Assembly: GCA_964619535.1 (NCBI GenBank)
Contig: CAZUEX010000009.1
Span: 74,923-138,922, forward strand
Direction of reading: 5' to 3'
DNA: 64,000 nt
Origin: Leptonema sp964619535
GTDB lineage: Bacteria; Spirochaetota; Leptospiria; Leptospirales; Leptonemataceae
Below, piece by piece: positions 26,312 to 35,819 of this stretch. The notes beneath the pieces were generated by a model that did not search any database, was not told where the DNA came from, and saw only the letters and a list, made by a program, of their open reading frames with translations. The position numbers and the translations under genes are program-made. Numbering within the stretch: the stretch's first letter is position 1; each line of letters begins with the position of its first letter.

Positions 26312-27400
26312 ATGAGATTGGTCCAGGTTACTGCCGGGGTTGCCAGCGGTGATGCCGTTACCAACTATGTTTTTGCTCTCGATGGTTATCTAAAGCGAAG
26401 TGGTCTTTTTCGTTCGACGAGGGTGTACGCTGAAACGATATCGGGCATTCACCGTGTGCGACATCTTTCCACGTACACACCTGCAAGGGATGACTTCATT
26501 ATCTACCATCACAGCGTGGGATTGTTATACCTGGATAACTTTCTTCTGCCCTATGTGCGGCCTCTTCTGATCTATCATAATATAACCCCTCCCGCATATT
26601 ATCTGCCCTGGGATTTCAGAGCGGCTTCGCGCATGCAGCTTGGTCGAGATCAACTGAATCGACTGGCAGGGATGAACCTGCGAGCGGTAACCCTTTCTCG
26701 ATTCAGTGCAGACGAGCTCAAGGCTGCAGGATTTACAGACATCGATGTACTGCCCTATCCCCTTATTGAATTGAAAGGCTACCGATCTTTTTTTCGTCCG
26801 GCCTCGGGTGACGAGAAATGGCGGAAATGGTTAGGCGATACAAGACCGATAATTCTGTTTGTTGGCCGCATCGCTCCGAACAAAGGAATCGATCTGCTTC
26901 TGCAATCGTTTGCACTGCTGCGCAAAAATATACCTGCCCGGCTGCTCATTGCCGGATCCTTTCGGTCTGAAACGGATCGTTATGCGCTGTACCTGCAAAA
27001 CCTGGTACGGGAACTGGATGTATCGGATGATGTGTGCTGGGCCGGTTATCTGAGCGATGCCGATCTTGCTCTGGCGTATAAAAATGCTTCGCTTTACATG
27101 AGCCTGTCGCAACATGAAGGATTCGGGGTGCCACTGGTGGAGGCAATGGCCGCGGATGTTCCGGTACTTGCCTATTGTTCTGATGACAGCTCTGTGGGCG
27201 AGGTCCTTGGTGGGGCAGGTATTGGGTTCCGGATTCCCGATGTGAAGTGGGTTGCGCAGGTGGCTGCACGCATCCTGACGGATGCAGAGCTGCAACGGGC
27301 CATGCTGGAAGGGCAACGCCGCAGGTTAGCTGAGCTACGTTCTGTGGATGTGCTTGCCGGTTTGAAACGAATCGTGGAAGAAGAAATTCATGGTCGATGA
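26312..27400 (+). CDS. Glycosyltransferase family 4 (group 1)
   Basis: This is a GT-B fold retaining glycosyltransferase, cytoplasmic or membrane-associated, that moves a sugar from a nucleotide donor. It is 362 residues. The C-terminal half has IILFVGRIAPNKGIDLLLQSF at about 187-207 and the donor-binding E-x7-E motif in EGFGVPLVEAMA. The N-terminus has the glycine-poor start VQVTAGVASGDAVTNYVFAL. Sugar and acceptor are not evident; lipopolysaccharide or glycolipid synthesis is likely. It overlaps the DedA gene by 11 bases. Confidence 0.88.
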   Translation: MRLVQVTAGVASGDAVTNYVFALDGYLKRSGLFRSTRVYAETISGIHRVRHLSTYTPARDDFIIYHHSVGLLYLDNFLLPYVRPLLIYHNITPPAYYLPWDFRAASRMQLGRDQLNRLAGMNLRAVTLSRFSADELKAAGFTDIDVLPYPLIELKGYRSFFRPASGDEKWRKWLGDTRPIILFVGRIAPNKGIDLLLQSFALLRKNIPARLLIAGSFRSETDRYALYLQNLVRELDVSDDVCWAGYLSDADLALAYKNASLYMSLSQHEGFGVPLVEAMAADVPVLAYCSDDSSVGEVLGGAGIGFRIPDVKWVAQVAARILTDAELQRAMLEGQRRRLAELRSVDVLAGLKRIVEEEIHGR

Positions 27401-28025
27401 GATCCTGAAGCAGATTTCGGACCTGCCTGCCACAGGTTTGCATATCTTTTTCTTTGTAGCTGCTCTTATAGAGAATATTTTCCCCCCATGGCCGGGCGAT
27501 ACATTTATCGTCTTCGCGGGGTTTTTAACGGCTCACGGCACAATTGGCCTTCCGGCGGCAATTCTGAGCACGTGTCTGGGTAGTGTGGCAGGTGCTTTGA
27601 TTATGTACATGGCCGGCGATAAGGTTCTCATCCTTGCAAGGCGAATTCATTTCTGGTTGAAGCCGGGAGTTTTACAGCGTTTGCTTGCTGATTTCGTCTC
27701 AGAAGAGCAGATGGAGCGCACCCGAACATTCTTCCTTCGATGGGGGGCATGGTTTGTCATCTTTTCGCGATTCTCTGCGGGGATTCGCTTCTTTGTCAGT
27801 ATTGTTGCCGGCCTGTCAAAGATGAATCTGCTACTGTTTACCGTATGTTTTACGGTGGGAGCGCTGATCTGGAACATGCTTCTGTTAACGGGTGGTCGAT
27901 TGCTTGCAGCAAACTGGCGAAAGGTTCTGGAATGGCTTCAGTACTATAACACGGCCGTTGGGGCGTTGATCGTTGTGATCGTTGCAATCCTTGCATTGAG
28001 ATGGTGGCGTCGGAGGTCTGCATGA
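27390..28025 (+). CDS. DedA-family membrane protein
   Basis: DedA proteins are inner-membrane proteins linked to lipid flipping and envelope homeostasis. It is 211 residues with several hydrophobic segments. The family N-terminal block AALIENIFPPWPGDTFIVFAGF and the later FLRWGAWFVIFSRFSAGIRFF with the conserved Arg residues are clear. The stop overlaps the sirtuin start (ATGA at 28022). Co-transcription with the glycosyltransferase fits a role in envelope lipids. Confidence 0.9.
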   Translation: MVDEILKQISDLPATGLHIFFFVAALIENIFPPWPGDTFIVFAGFLTAHGTIGLPAAILSTCLGSVAGALIMYMAGDKVLILARRIHFWLKPGVLQRLLADFVSEEQMERTRTFFLRWGAWFVIFSRFSAGIRFFVSIVAGLSKMNLLLFTVCFTVGALIWNMLLLTGGRLLAANWRKVLEWLQYYNTAVGALIVVIVAILALRWWRRRSA

Positions 28026-28762
28026 TAGGTGAACTTCCAGCGAGCTTTCGCGGGGCTCGCAACATCGTGGCAATTACAGGAGCTGGTATTTCAGCTGAAA
28101 GTGGCATCCCAACCTTTCGCGGAAAGGACGGATTATGGAGAAATTACAGGGCAGAGGAACTGGCAACACCGACTGCCTTCCAGAAAAACCCGCAGCTGGT
28201 GTGGGAATGGTACGAGATGCGGCGACAGATCTGTGGCAGGGCTGAGCCAAATCCTGCACACAGAACCTTGGTGGAAATGGAAGACTATTTTTCCCAGAAC
28301 GGGAGTTTTCTTCTGGTAACCCAGAATGTGGACGGTCTTCATCGTCGTGCCGGAAGTCGTCGCATGATAGAGATTCATGGCTCGATCTGGAAGGTGCGAT
28401 GTTTGCAATGCGGCGAAGAAACGGAACGTCTGGAGCTGGACGGTGTTCCGCCTCACTGTCATTGTGGAGGCCTGCAGCGCCCTGCTGTGCTCTGGTTTGG
28501 GGAAAGCTATGATCCGGTAATGCTTGAGTCGGTAAGAGAAGGCTTGCGTTCCGCTGACATCTGTTTGGTGATCGGCAGTTCGGGTCAGGTTGGGGTACCG
28601 GTGGCGCTGGCGCAGGAGGCCCGGCATGCCGGAGCCTGCGTTGTGGAGGTGAATCTGGAACGTTCAGAATTCAGTCGGGTGGCCGATTACAGTTTTCTGG
28701 GGCAGGCCGGGCTGCTGTTACCCGATCTCTGGTCCCGCTGGCAGCAGATGCTGTCGGCGTAA
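28022..28762 (+). CDS. cobB: NAD-dependent deacylase (sirtuin), class III type
   Basis: Sirtuins remove acyl groups from lysine using NAD. From ATG 28022 it is 246 residues; a GTG at 28001 is less likely because 28022 overlaps the previous stop in an ATGA. Motifs are the NAD site GAGISAESGIPTFRG (20-34), TQNVDGLH and catalytic His119. Zinc cysteines are C127, C130, C146 and C148. Tyr64 and Arg67 form the Y-x-x-R pair that, in SIRT5 and E. coli CobB, binds succinyl and other acidic acyl groups, so desuccinylase activity is likely. Confidence 0.94.
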   Translation: MIGELPASFRGARNIVAITGAGISAESGIPTFRGKDGLWRNYRAEELATPTAFQKNPQLVWEWYEMRRQICGRAEPNPAHRTLVEMEDYFSQNGSFLLVTQNVDGLHRRAGSRRMIEIHGSIWKVRCLQCGEETERLELDGVPPHCHCGGLQRPAVLWFGESYDPVMLESVREGLRSADICLVIGSSGQVGVPVALAQEARHAGACVVEVNLERSEFSRVADYSFLGQAGLLLPDLWSRWQQMLSA

Positions 28763-28774
28763 AAGGAGTAAACC

Positions 28775-30007
28775 ATGCTGCGCATACCCTATCTTTTTCG
28801 GATCCTGTATCTACCTGTTGGTATCGTCATGGGCCTGATTGCAGGAGTGCTTGCAGGTCTCTATGCTCCGGCTTTTGCAGAGGCCACTGCCTGGACGGGC
28901 ACGTTCTTCATGAATTCCCTGAAGATGGTCATCCTTCCGCTTATCATAACCTCTGTGATTGCAGGGGTGGGACGTATCGGTGATGTAAAGAAGCTGGGGC
29001 AGAAGGGCCTTCTCACATTGCTGTACTTCGGCTGCACCACGGCCATAGCCGTTGGCATCGGAATCGTCATTGCTGATGTACTGGGGTTTGGAGAGCGAAG
29101 CCTTGATGTCTCTTCGGTGCAGGCACCGGAAGGGCAGGCCTATTCGCGCGGTTATTCAGATCTACTTCTTTCTTTTGTGACTCCCAACCTGTTCCAATCC
29201 CTGGCCAGGATGGACATCCTTCCCGTGCTTCTTTTCTGCCTTCTCTTTGGTGGTGCTCTGGCATTGCAGGGCGAAAGGGCAACGCCGATCTTTCGCGCTA
29301 TGGAGGTGATGGAGAAGGCCGTAATATCGATCGTGCATCTGGTTCTTGTTTTTGCTCCGCTTGGAGTGTACGGCCTTATTGCAGCTCGAACGGCTGCTAC
29401 AGGTGAGGCCTTCTTCGATGAGATCCTTTCATTGCGCTATTATGCTCGCAATGTTTTGCTGGCGCTGGGCATTCACGGCTTTCTTGTCCTTCCGCTGGTT
29501 TACTGGCTTCTGGCAAAAAAGAATCCTTTTCGCTTTCTTCTGAACAGCCTGCCCGTTTTCGGTACGGCCTTTTCTACGGCCTCTTCGTCGGCCACTCTTC
29601 CTCTGACGATGAGCGTGCTCGAAGAAAAAGAGAATGTAAGCCCGGCTTCTACGGGGTTTGTACTGCCACTGGGTGCTACGGTCAACATGGATGGAACTGC
29701 GCTCTATGAAGCGATGGCAGCGCTGTTTATTGCTCATGTTTTTGGGGTAGAGCTGGACCTTTCATCACAGATTGTTATCTTCTTAACGGCTACCCTGGCC
29801 GCCATCGGTGCTGCGGGCATACCCGAGGCAGGTCTGGTAACGATGGCCATTGTATTGCGTGCCGTTGGCCTTCCCCTGGAAGGCATCGCCCTTCTGCTAT
29901 CGATCGATTGGTTTCTTGATCGCTGCCGTACGACTGTGAACGTGATGGGAGATATGGTCGGTGCGAGCATTATTGACCGGTTTACAGGCCAGCCGAAGAA
30001 CGATTGA
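28775..30007 (+). CDS. Dicarboxylate/amino acid:cation symporter
   Basis: This is a DAACS-family (glutamate transporter fold) secondary transporter in the inner membrane. It is 410 residues with about eight membrane helices and two re-entrant loops. The serine-rich HP1 tip STASSSATLP, the TM7 motif NMDGTALYE and the HP2 AAIGAAGIPEAG are present. In the last helix DRCRTTVNV keeps the Arg that binds the side-chain carboxylate in acidic amino acid carriers, so glutamate, aspartate or a dicarboxylate is the likely substrate. It starts 12 bases after the sirtuin gene. Confidence 0.93.
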   Translation: MLRIPYLFRILYLPVGIVMGLIAGVLAGLYAPAFAEATAWTGTFFMNSLKMVILPLIITSVIAGVGRIGDVKKLGQKGLLTLLYFGCTTAIAVGIGIVIADVLGFGERSLDVSSVQAPEGQAYSRGYSDLLLSFVTPNLFQSLARMDILPVLLFCLLFGGALALQGERATPIFRAMEVMEKAVISIVHLVLVFAPLGVYGLIAARTAATGEAFFDEILSLRYYARNVLLALGIHGFLVLPLVYWLLAKKNPFRFLLNSLPVFGTAFSTASSSATLPLTMSVLEEKENVSPASTGFVLPLGATVNMDGTALYEAMAALFIAHVFGVELDLSSQIVIFLTATLAAIGAAGIPEAGLVTMAIVLRAVGLPLEGIALLLSIDWFLDRCRTTVNVMGDMVGASIIDRFTGQPKND

Positions 30008-30040
30008 CATGATGGTCTGCCGGCGAAGTCTGGCTGCAGC

Positions 30041-30114
<74 letters not shown>

Positions 30115-30181
30115 CAGACTCACCTCCTATTCCGCTTCGTAAATTGCTTTTCAGGAACTCATCCTGTCGTTTTGGTGTCGT

Positions 30182-31435
30182 ATGCCCGAGCAAAAGTCCA
30201 ATCCGCTCCTCCTGTACATCGGTGTAATCGTTTCCACACTTGGTGTCATCTTTTCTACGCTTCTGCTTTGCAAGCATGGATTCTCTGATCTGTGTTCTTC
30301 CTCTCTGGGCTGCAGCATTGACGGAATCGATGGCTGCAAAAGGCTGGGAGAAAGCTCGCTTTCGAAGATCGGTCCATTTCCGATCGCACTTTTCGGCCTC
30401 CTGTATTATGCCTTCCTCGGTGTGGCCTTTGCCCTGCAGGCCCTGCGGGCTCGGTCCGAGATGGCCCTTGTACTGCTGTACGCCACTTCGGCAGGATTGG
30501 TTGTCGATGTCATTCTGGGATACATCAACTTTACGCAGATACTGGTTCCCTGCATCCTCTGTGCCTATACGTATCTGATTACCCTGGCACTGTTTGTACT
30601 GGCGCTTACACACTGGCTGCAAAGCAACCGTCCCCGACCTGCTTTGGTGGATGCGTTAAAGGTGAGTGGAAACCCTGCCGTAGCCGGTGCTGTGGTTACG
30701 CTGCTTGTAACGGCTGTGCTCTACTTCATGGGGGCTCCCAGGGAAGCTACGGATGATGACGGTCCGATCGATGAGGCCCTCGTCCCCGGTGTACTGGCGG
30801 ATTTCTCGGCACTGAAGTCCGTGGAATTCGATGTGAAAGGGCTGCAGTCACGTGAGGGAGCAGAAAACGGCTATATTGTCATTCATAAGTTTGCGGATTT
30901 TCTCTGCGGACACTGCCGGAATACGTCAGAGCTCCTGCAGGAGGCTCTGAAGCGCTGGCCAGGACGCATACAGGTCTACTATCGCCACTTCCCGCTGGAT
31001 TCCACCTGCAACCCGGTGATCACGAGCCCTCCGCAAAAGCCTTACGGGGACTGGCGCTGTAATGGGGCACAGGCAGCGATCTGTGCTGCGGGTCATCCGG
31101 GCTTTGCGGATTTTTATCACAGCATTTTCAATTTGCAGAACGAAGGCCTGCCTATTACCCTGGAGCATCTGGAAAGGCTCAGTGTTGATGCAGGGATCCC
31201 CTGGACGCCGCTGCGAACCTGCATGGCATCGCTGGCCACCCAGCAAAAGCTCATGCGGGACATCGAGGATGCAAAGAAGATCGATGTGCATTCGACTCCC
31301 ACGCTGGTTGTAAACGGCCGGATCCTTCCACCCGGCACGCCCCACAGAAAATGGTTTTTCCAGCTTCTGGATTCTCTTGTCTACGAGCAGGAAGGCCGGG
31401 CTGCCTTTGATGAATTCAGGGCCAGGAAAAGGTAA
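30182..31435 (+). CDS. VKOR-DsbA fusion, disulfide-forming membrane protein
   Basis: This fusion makes disulfide bonds in exported proteins: a VKOR domain (in place of DsbB) passes electrons from a thioredoxin-fold partner to quinone. It is 417 residues. VKOR occupies about 1-185 with several membrane helices, loop cysteines C44 and C52 and the quinone-side C124-x-x-C127. After a linker, a DsbA-like periplasmic domain has C242-G-H-C245 and the cis-Pro motif STPTLVV. Extra cysteines at 30 and 38 are visible. It is the first gene after tRNA-Val; ribH follows 11 bases later. Confidence 0.95.
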   Translation: MPEQKSNPLLLYIGVIVSTLGVIFSTLLLCKHGFSDLCSSSLGCSIDGIDGCKRLGESSLSKIGPFPIALFGLLYYAFLGVAFALQALRARSEMALVLLYATSAGLVVDVILGYINFTQILVPCILCAYTYLITLALFVLALTHWLQSNRPRPALVDALKVSGNPAVAGAVVTLLVTAVLYFMGAPREATDDDGPIDEALVPGVLADFSALKSVEFDVKGLQSREGAENGYIVIHKFADFLCGHCRNTSELLQEALKRWPGRIQVYYRHFPLDSTCNPVITSPPQKPYGDWRCNGAQAAICAAGHPGFADFYHSIFNLQNEGLPITLEHLERLSVDAGIPWTPLRTCMASLATQQKLMRDIEDAKKIDVHSTPTLVVNGRILPPGTPHRKWFFQLLDSLVYEQEGRAAFDEFRARKR

Positions 31436-31446
31436 GGGAGAAGGTC

Positions 31447-31950
31447 ATGCAGGATTCTCATCACAGTGCGGAGGGCGGAGTTCCGACCTACCTCGAAGGA
31501 GGGGCCTCGGGTAACGGCCAGCGTCATGCCGTCGTTGTTTCAAAATGGAATGAGTTCATTACCTTTCGGCTGCGGGATGGGGCCGTTGCTGCATTGCAAC
31601 GTCACGGCGTAGCAGCCCGGGACATTACGGTCGTCTATGTTCCCGGTGCCTTTGAGCTTGGCTCAACGGCCCGTGAACTTGCCGATACGGGCCGTTTTGA
31701 TGCCGTCATCTGCATTGGCTGCGTAATTCGAGGGGCAACCGACCATTATGACTATGTGGCCGGCCAGGCAGCCAGGCTTGTATCCCAGGCGGCTTACGAT
31801 TCAGGCAAGCCTGTCGTTTTCGGGGTGCTGACCACCGATACCATCGAACAGGCCATCGAACGGGCAGGAACAAAAGCGGGAAATAAAGGCTATGAGGCGG
31901 CACTGACGGCCATAGAGATGGTCGATCTGTATAAGAAGATCCGTGCCTGA
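31447..31950 (+). CDS. ribH: 6,7-dimethyl-8-ribityllumazine synthase
   Basis: This enzyme makes lumazine, the last intermediate before riboflavin, from 5-amino-6-ribitylaminouracil and dihydroxybutanone phosphate. It is 167 residues. VVYVPGAFELGSTARELA and the GCVIRGATDHYDYVA block with the catalytic His are typical. The N-terminus is about 20 residues longer than many homologues. nusB follows after 2 bases, a common pairing in bacteria. Confidence 0.96.
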   Translation: MQDSHHSAEGGVPTYLEGGASGNGQRHAVVVSKWNEFITFRLRDGAVAALQRHGVAARDITVVYVPGAFELGSTARELADTGRFDAVICIGCVIRGATDHYDYVAGQAARLVSQAAYDSGKPVVFGVLTTDTIEQAIERAGTKAGNKGYEAALTAIEMVDLYKKIRA

Positions 31951-31952
31951 GC

Positions 31953-32447
31953 ATGAAAAAGATCCGCATTAAGAAGAAGCCTGCTTCGCAGCGCAAGGCC
32001 TTGAATCGCCACCCGAACTCCCATGCGAGGGAGGTGGCCTTGCAGGCCCTGTACCAGATTGAGGTGGTGCATCATCCGCTGCCCGAGGTACTGGAGTTTC
32101 GCTGGCTGAACAATCCCCTAAGCGATGAAGAGCGGGAGCTGACCTTGCAGCTCATTGAAGGGGTTGCCGAGCTTGAAGAGAAAATTGACGGTGTCATCGA
32201 TGCCTACATCCACAAGGATGCTTCACAGATTTCCACAATCGTCCGATCTATACTGAGGATGGGTACCTTTGAGATCCTGAAAGGATCGTTTGACATCCGC
32301 ATTCTGATCGACGATTACTGTACCCTGACCCGTCGGTATGACGGCGAACCCTCGGTGGGCTTCGTGCACGGCACCCTGGATCACATCTACCAGGATCACC
32401 GGGCGATCCGGGAAGGTGAAGATGGCAAAAAATCGACTGATGTTTGA
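31953..32447 (+). CDS. nusB: Transcription antitermination factor NusB
   Basis: NusB binds S10 (encoded at 11567) and boxA RNA in rRNA antitermination. It is 164 residues, a little long because of a basic N-terminus. The core has SHAREVALQALYQIEV, the SQISTIVRSILRMGTFEIL helix, LIDDYCTLTRRYDG and GFVHGTLDHIY. The TPR gene starts inside its last 26 bases, so downstream genes are probably in the same operon. Confidence 0.94.
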   Translation: MKKIRIKKKPASQRKALNRHPNSHAREVALQALYQIEVVHHPLPEVLEFRWLNNPLSDEERELTLQLIEGVAELEEKIDGVIDAYIHKDASQISTIVRSILRMGTFEILKGSFDIRILIDDYCTLTRRYDGEPSVGFVHGTLDHIYQDHRAIREGEDGKKSTDV

Positions 32448-34494
32448 GCCGGATGGCCCCGGGACCATCCGACCGGCTCCTGAAACCGAAGAAGACAGCG
32501 ACAAATATGGCACCGGTGACCCGGTATACCTGGACCGACCTGCAGGCAGATACCGCACGCTGATCCTGTCGGGTATGGTTGCCCTTCTGTTGCTGGTAGC
32601 CGGTGCCGCTGTCTATTACTGGAAGACCGATGAGGATCAAACCGCACCACAGAGCAAACTCTCTGTCGATGGCCTTTGCGATCGCTATTATATTCCAGAG
32701 AAGAACCTAAGTGATGAACTGAAAAAGGGCAGGCAGCAGTATTTGCAGCTGTCTCGTAAAGAGGCCCGTCGAACGTTTCAGAGGATTCTCGATGAGTCCG
32801 CCGACGATAAAGAGCGTGCTGTAGCTCATATCTTTCTTGGCGTGATGGCCCTGGAAGAGGATCGTCCGGGGCAGGCAAAACACCATTTCCTTTCCGCGCA
32901 TAAGCTCGATGAAACATCGGCCGGAGCGTTGATCAACCTGGCCATTGTGGAGCGGAAGCTTGGCAATCGTGATGAAGCGAAGCGATATGCTGAACGTGCG
33001 AAGGAGCTTGATCCGAATAACCCGGCGGTGTCGATGCTTCTGGCGAATCTGATGCTTGAGTCCAGCAATCCGGAAGAAGCCGAACGAGAATACCGTGAAG
33101 GTATGTCGCGCTCGCCCGGTGATACGATTATGAGGTATAACCTCGGCCTGGCATTGATACGGCAGAACAAACTGGACGAGGCTGAACTGGAATTTCGCCG
33201 TCTGGCAGAGATGTTTCCCTCTGATCCACTGGCCGTGCGTGCTCTGGCCCACCTCGGGCAGATAGCTTTTCGAAAAGGGAGACCTGAACAGGCTGCCGAC
33301 TACTATCGCCGGGCCATTGCCCTTGCTCCTGATGAGGCCCGTTATCATTATAATCTGGGCGTTGTTCTAATGCGTAAAGGGGATAACCAGGCAGCCCTGC
33401 AGGCCTTCGATAAGGCCCTGAAGGCCGGTGGAAATGATGTCGATGTATTTCAGAATCTGTCCACTGCCTTTGAGAGACTCAAGGAGCCGGCTCTGGCAAT
33501 CAAGGCGCTTGAGCGGGCTCTGTTGATTCATCCGCAGAATGTCGGTGTTCTGTTTCAACTGGGCGACCTCTATCATCGACAGAAAGACCTGCTTCGGGCT
33601 GCTGATAATTATCGAAAGATCGTTAACATAACTCCAGGCGATGAGAATACGAAAGAAGCTCTGCTGCGGCTTGGACGGATCTATCGGCAGATGGAACGTT
33701 ATCAGGACTCAGCAGATGCCCTGAGCCGTGCCGCATCGCTTTCACCTCGCGATAGTAATATCCTCTATGAACTCGGACTGACGTATCGCAAGGGGGGACG
33801 GTTTGATGAAGCCGTCTCCGTATGGCGACGAGCTCTTCAAAGCGATGTGAAACTCGATCGTTCTGAAGAAAGGACGATCCGACTGGCCCTTGGTGATTCC
33901 TATCGGGCCAGGGGAGCCTATGATCTGGCCCTCAATGAATATCGTCAGGTGGAGGCGCGTAACCGGGAAGTCCCTGTTGAAGATGATGCAGAGCTGTATA
34001 TGCGCATGGGTGCTTTGTATCATGCCCTGAACGATGTGGCGCAGGCCTCTGCCTATTACAGGAAGGTTTTCGATGGGGCTTCCTCAAGTCCGCAGCAGCG
34101 AAGAAATGCGGCCAAGGCCATGGCATCGCTGCATCTGAAAAGAGATGACCGCGATTCCCTTGATGAAGCCGGTTCCTGGGCTTATAAGGCAGCTCGTCTG
34201 GACCAGTCCGATGCAGAGGCACAGCTTCTACGAGCGGAAGTTCTGCTTCGAAAGGAGTCGGGTGTTGATCGGGAAAAGGCCATTGAGATCCTCTCCGCCG
34301 TGGCACATTCCAGAATACCATTTGGGCTTGAGTCGCGCACTTATTTCCTGCTGGGTGATGCCTACTACCGAAATGGAGAATATCGAAGGGCCCTCGAGGC
34401 GCTTGAAACAGCGGCTGAATACGATCCAGGGAATGCAGACATACTCAAGAAGAAACGGTTAGCCATTTCGGCACTGCGGTCAGGAGAGCGATGA
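32422..34494 (+). CDS. Membrane-anchored TPR-repeat protein
   Basis: From ATG 32422 (ribosome site GGAAGGTGAAG) the protein is 690 residues; an earlier in-frame ATG lies deep inside nusB and is rejected. It has a cytoplasmic N-terminus of about 45 residues, one membrane helix at about 46-67, and then some 15 TPR-like helix pairs (patterns such as A-x-x-x-L-x-x-A and ALAPDEARYHYNLG) to the end. The repeats therefore face the periplasm if the helix is N-in. TPR arrays scaffold protein complexes. The exact role is unknown; the HEAT protein encoded next, in coupled frames, is the natural partner candidate. Confidence 0.85.
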   Translation: MAKNRLMFEPDGPGTIRPAPETEEDSDKYGTGDPVYLDRPAGRYRTLILSGMVALLLLVAGAAVYYWKTDEDQTAPQSKLSVDGLCDRYYIPEKNLSDELKKGRQQYLQLSRKEARRTFQRILDESADDKERAVAHIFLGVMALEEDRPGQAKHHFLSAHKLDETSAGALINLAIVERKLGNRDEAKRYAERAKELDPNNPAVSMLLANLMLESSNPEEAEREYREGMSRSPGDTIMRYNLGLALIRQNKLDEAELEFRRLAEMFPSDPLAVRALAHLGQIAFRKGRPEQAADYYRRAIALAPDEARYHYNLGVVLMRKGDNQAALQAFDKALKAGGNDVDVFQNLSTAFERLKEPALAIKALERALLIHPQNVGVLFQLGDLYHRQKDLLRAADNYRKIVNITPGDENTKEALLRLGRIYRQMERYQDSADALSRAASLSPRDSNILYELGLTYRKGGRFDEAVSVWRRALQSDVKLDRSEERTIRLALGDSYRARGAYDLALNEYRQVEARNREVPVEDDAELYMRMGALYHALNDVAQASAYYRKVFDGASSSPQQRRNAAKAMASLHLKRDDRDSLDEAGSWAYKAARLDQSDAEAQLLRAEVLLRKESGVDREKAIEILSAVAHSRIPFGLESRTYFLLGDAYYRNGEYRRALEALETAAEYDPGNADILKKKRLAISALRSGER

Positions 34495-35804
34495 AGCGTA
34501 TTCTATGTGCCATACTGCTTTTCGGGCTGGCCTCCGGTGCCCTGCAATCGCTGGAAGCAGCAGGGGATGATCCGGCGCGTCTTCTGTACATGATGGAGCA
34601 GGGAGGCCTGCAGCGGCGCCAGGCCTTCTGGTATGCCTACCAGTCCAAACAGTATTTCTTGTTTCGTCGCGCCACGCGTTATCTTCTTGAATCGAGAGAC
34701 TATGATGACCATCGCATGCTGATTCGCATCATGGAAGTGATGGGCCCGTCTCTGGACACGTACATCCCCGGCTGGTATGCTCTTCTTGATCGCTACATGG
34801 AACAGTCTGTTCCGGACGACCTTCTCATTCGATGCATGAAGCTGGCAGTAAGGTTCAAGGAACACCGGATGGTCTTTGCTGTAACACGTATGATGGATCA
34901 TCCCATCTATGACGTTCGGCTTGAGGCCATCAAGACCCTTGTGGCGATGGAGAATGACACGGTCATTCCTGTTTTGATTCGATTCATGCAGTCTGATGAT
35001 CCTGTTCTGGTGATTTATGGACTGCAGGGCGCCCGATATCTTGGTGACTCCAGATTTGTACCTTTCCTGCGTAACCTTCTCGCGCATCCAAACAAGTCCG
35101 TGCGTATCTATGCTCTGCATGCCGTTGCCGAATCCAGGGCCGAGGGGGATCTGAGCTACCTCGTTACGGGTCGCTTTTCTCGCGAAAGTAATGCAGAGGT
35201 TAGACGAACGGTTATTCAGATTATTGGCGAACGGCGAATTGGCGGGCAGCAGTATACGTTGATCCGGGCGATGCAGGATTCTTCACCACTGGTACGCGAG
35301 GCTGCTTACCAGGCTGCGAGCTCGTTTCATTCATCGCTTCTGGCCAGAGAGCTATCATTGCGCCTGCTGCGAGAAGAAAATGACGGGCTAAAGGGCATTG
35401 CCATTGAATCCCTGGCCCGGTTGAAGCTCGGCGATTTTCATAAGGCCCTTGGTCGAATTGCCCGCTCTGAGGCGGATGCGCGGTTGCGGGCGATGGCTGT
35501 GCGGGCCATTGGCACCCTGCGCGATCGCTCGCAGCACGAGGTTCTTCTTGAGGTGGCAACGCATGATAGCGATGCCTCGGTTCGACGGGAAGCCGCACAG
35601 ATCCTGGCAGAACAGGCACATTCCACGCTCGGCTATCGACTGGCCGCTGCCGTGGAAAACAACCGATACGATATCGAAGTGCGTTTCCTTCTTCTGCAGG
35701 CCCTTGTAAAAAGTGGAAACAGTGCAGCATTGCAGCGGTTGAAGATGTCCGCAGGTAACATTGAAGACCCTGTTCTGCGAAGCATCGTTATGGGTGATGG
35801 ATAG
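34491..35804 (+). CDS. Exported HEAT-repeat protein
   Basis: It is 437 residues, beginning with a signal peptide (MKRILCAILLFGLASGAL, cleavage likely near residue 24). The rest is a run of HEAT-type helical repeats, seen as recurrent patterns such as YDVRLEAIKTLVAMEND, KSVRIYALHAVAES, AEVRRTVIQIIGERR and ASVRREAAQILAEQA at about 30-residue spacing. Such repeats bind proteins. It overlaps the TPR gene by four bases (ATGA), so both are likely made together and could form a periplasmic complex. Confidence 0.85.
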   Translation: MKRILCAILLFGLASGALQSLEAAGDDPARLLYMMEQGGLQRRQAFWYAYQSKQYFLFRRATRYLLESRDYDDHRMLIRIMEVMGPSLDTYIPGWYALLDRYMEQSVPDDLLIRCMKLAVRFKEHRMVFAVTRMMDHPIYDVRLEAIKTLVAMENDTVIPVLIRFMQSDDPVLVIYGLQGARYLGDSRFVPFLRNLLAHPNKSVRIYALHAVAESRAEGDLSYLVTGRFSRESNAEVRRTVIQIIGERRIGGQQYTLIRAMQDSSPLVREAAYQAASSFHSSLLARELSLRLLREENDGLKGIAIESLARLKLGDFHKALGRIARSEADARLRAMAVRAIGTLRDRSQHEVLLEVATHDSDASVRREAAQILAEQAHSTLGYRLAAAVENNRYDIEVRFLLLQALVKSGNSAALQRLKMSAGNIEDPVLRSIVMGDG

Positions 35805-35819
35805 CCAGGAGGCGATGTT

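Noticed and set aside
30004..30009. TTGACA at the end of the symporter gene, before tRNA-Val
   Set aside because: The spacing reaches AGTCTG, not a -10 box; the tRNA promoter could be elsewhere.
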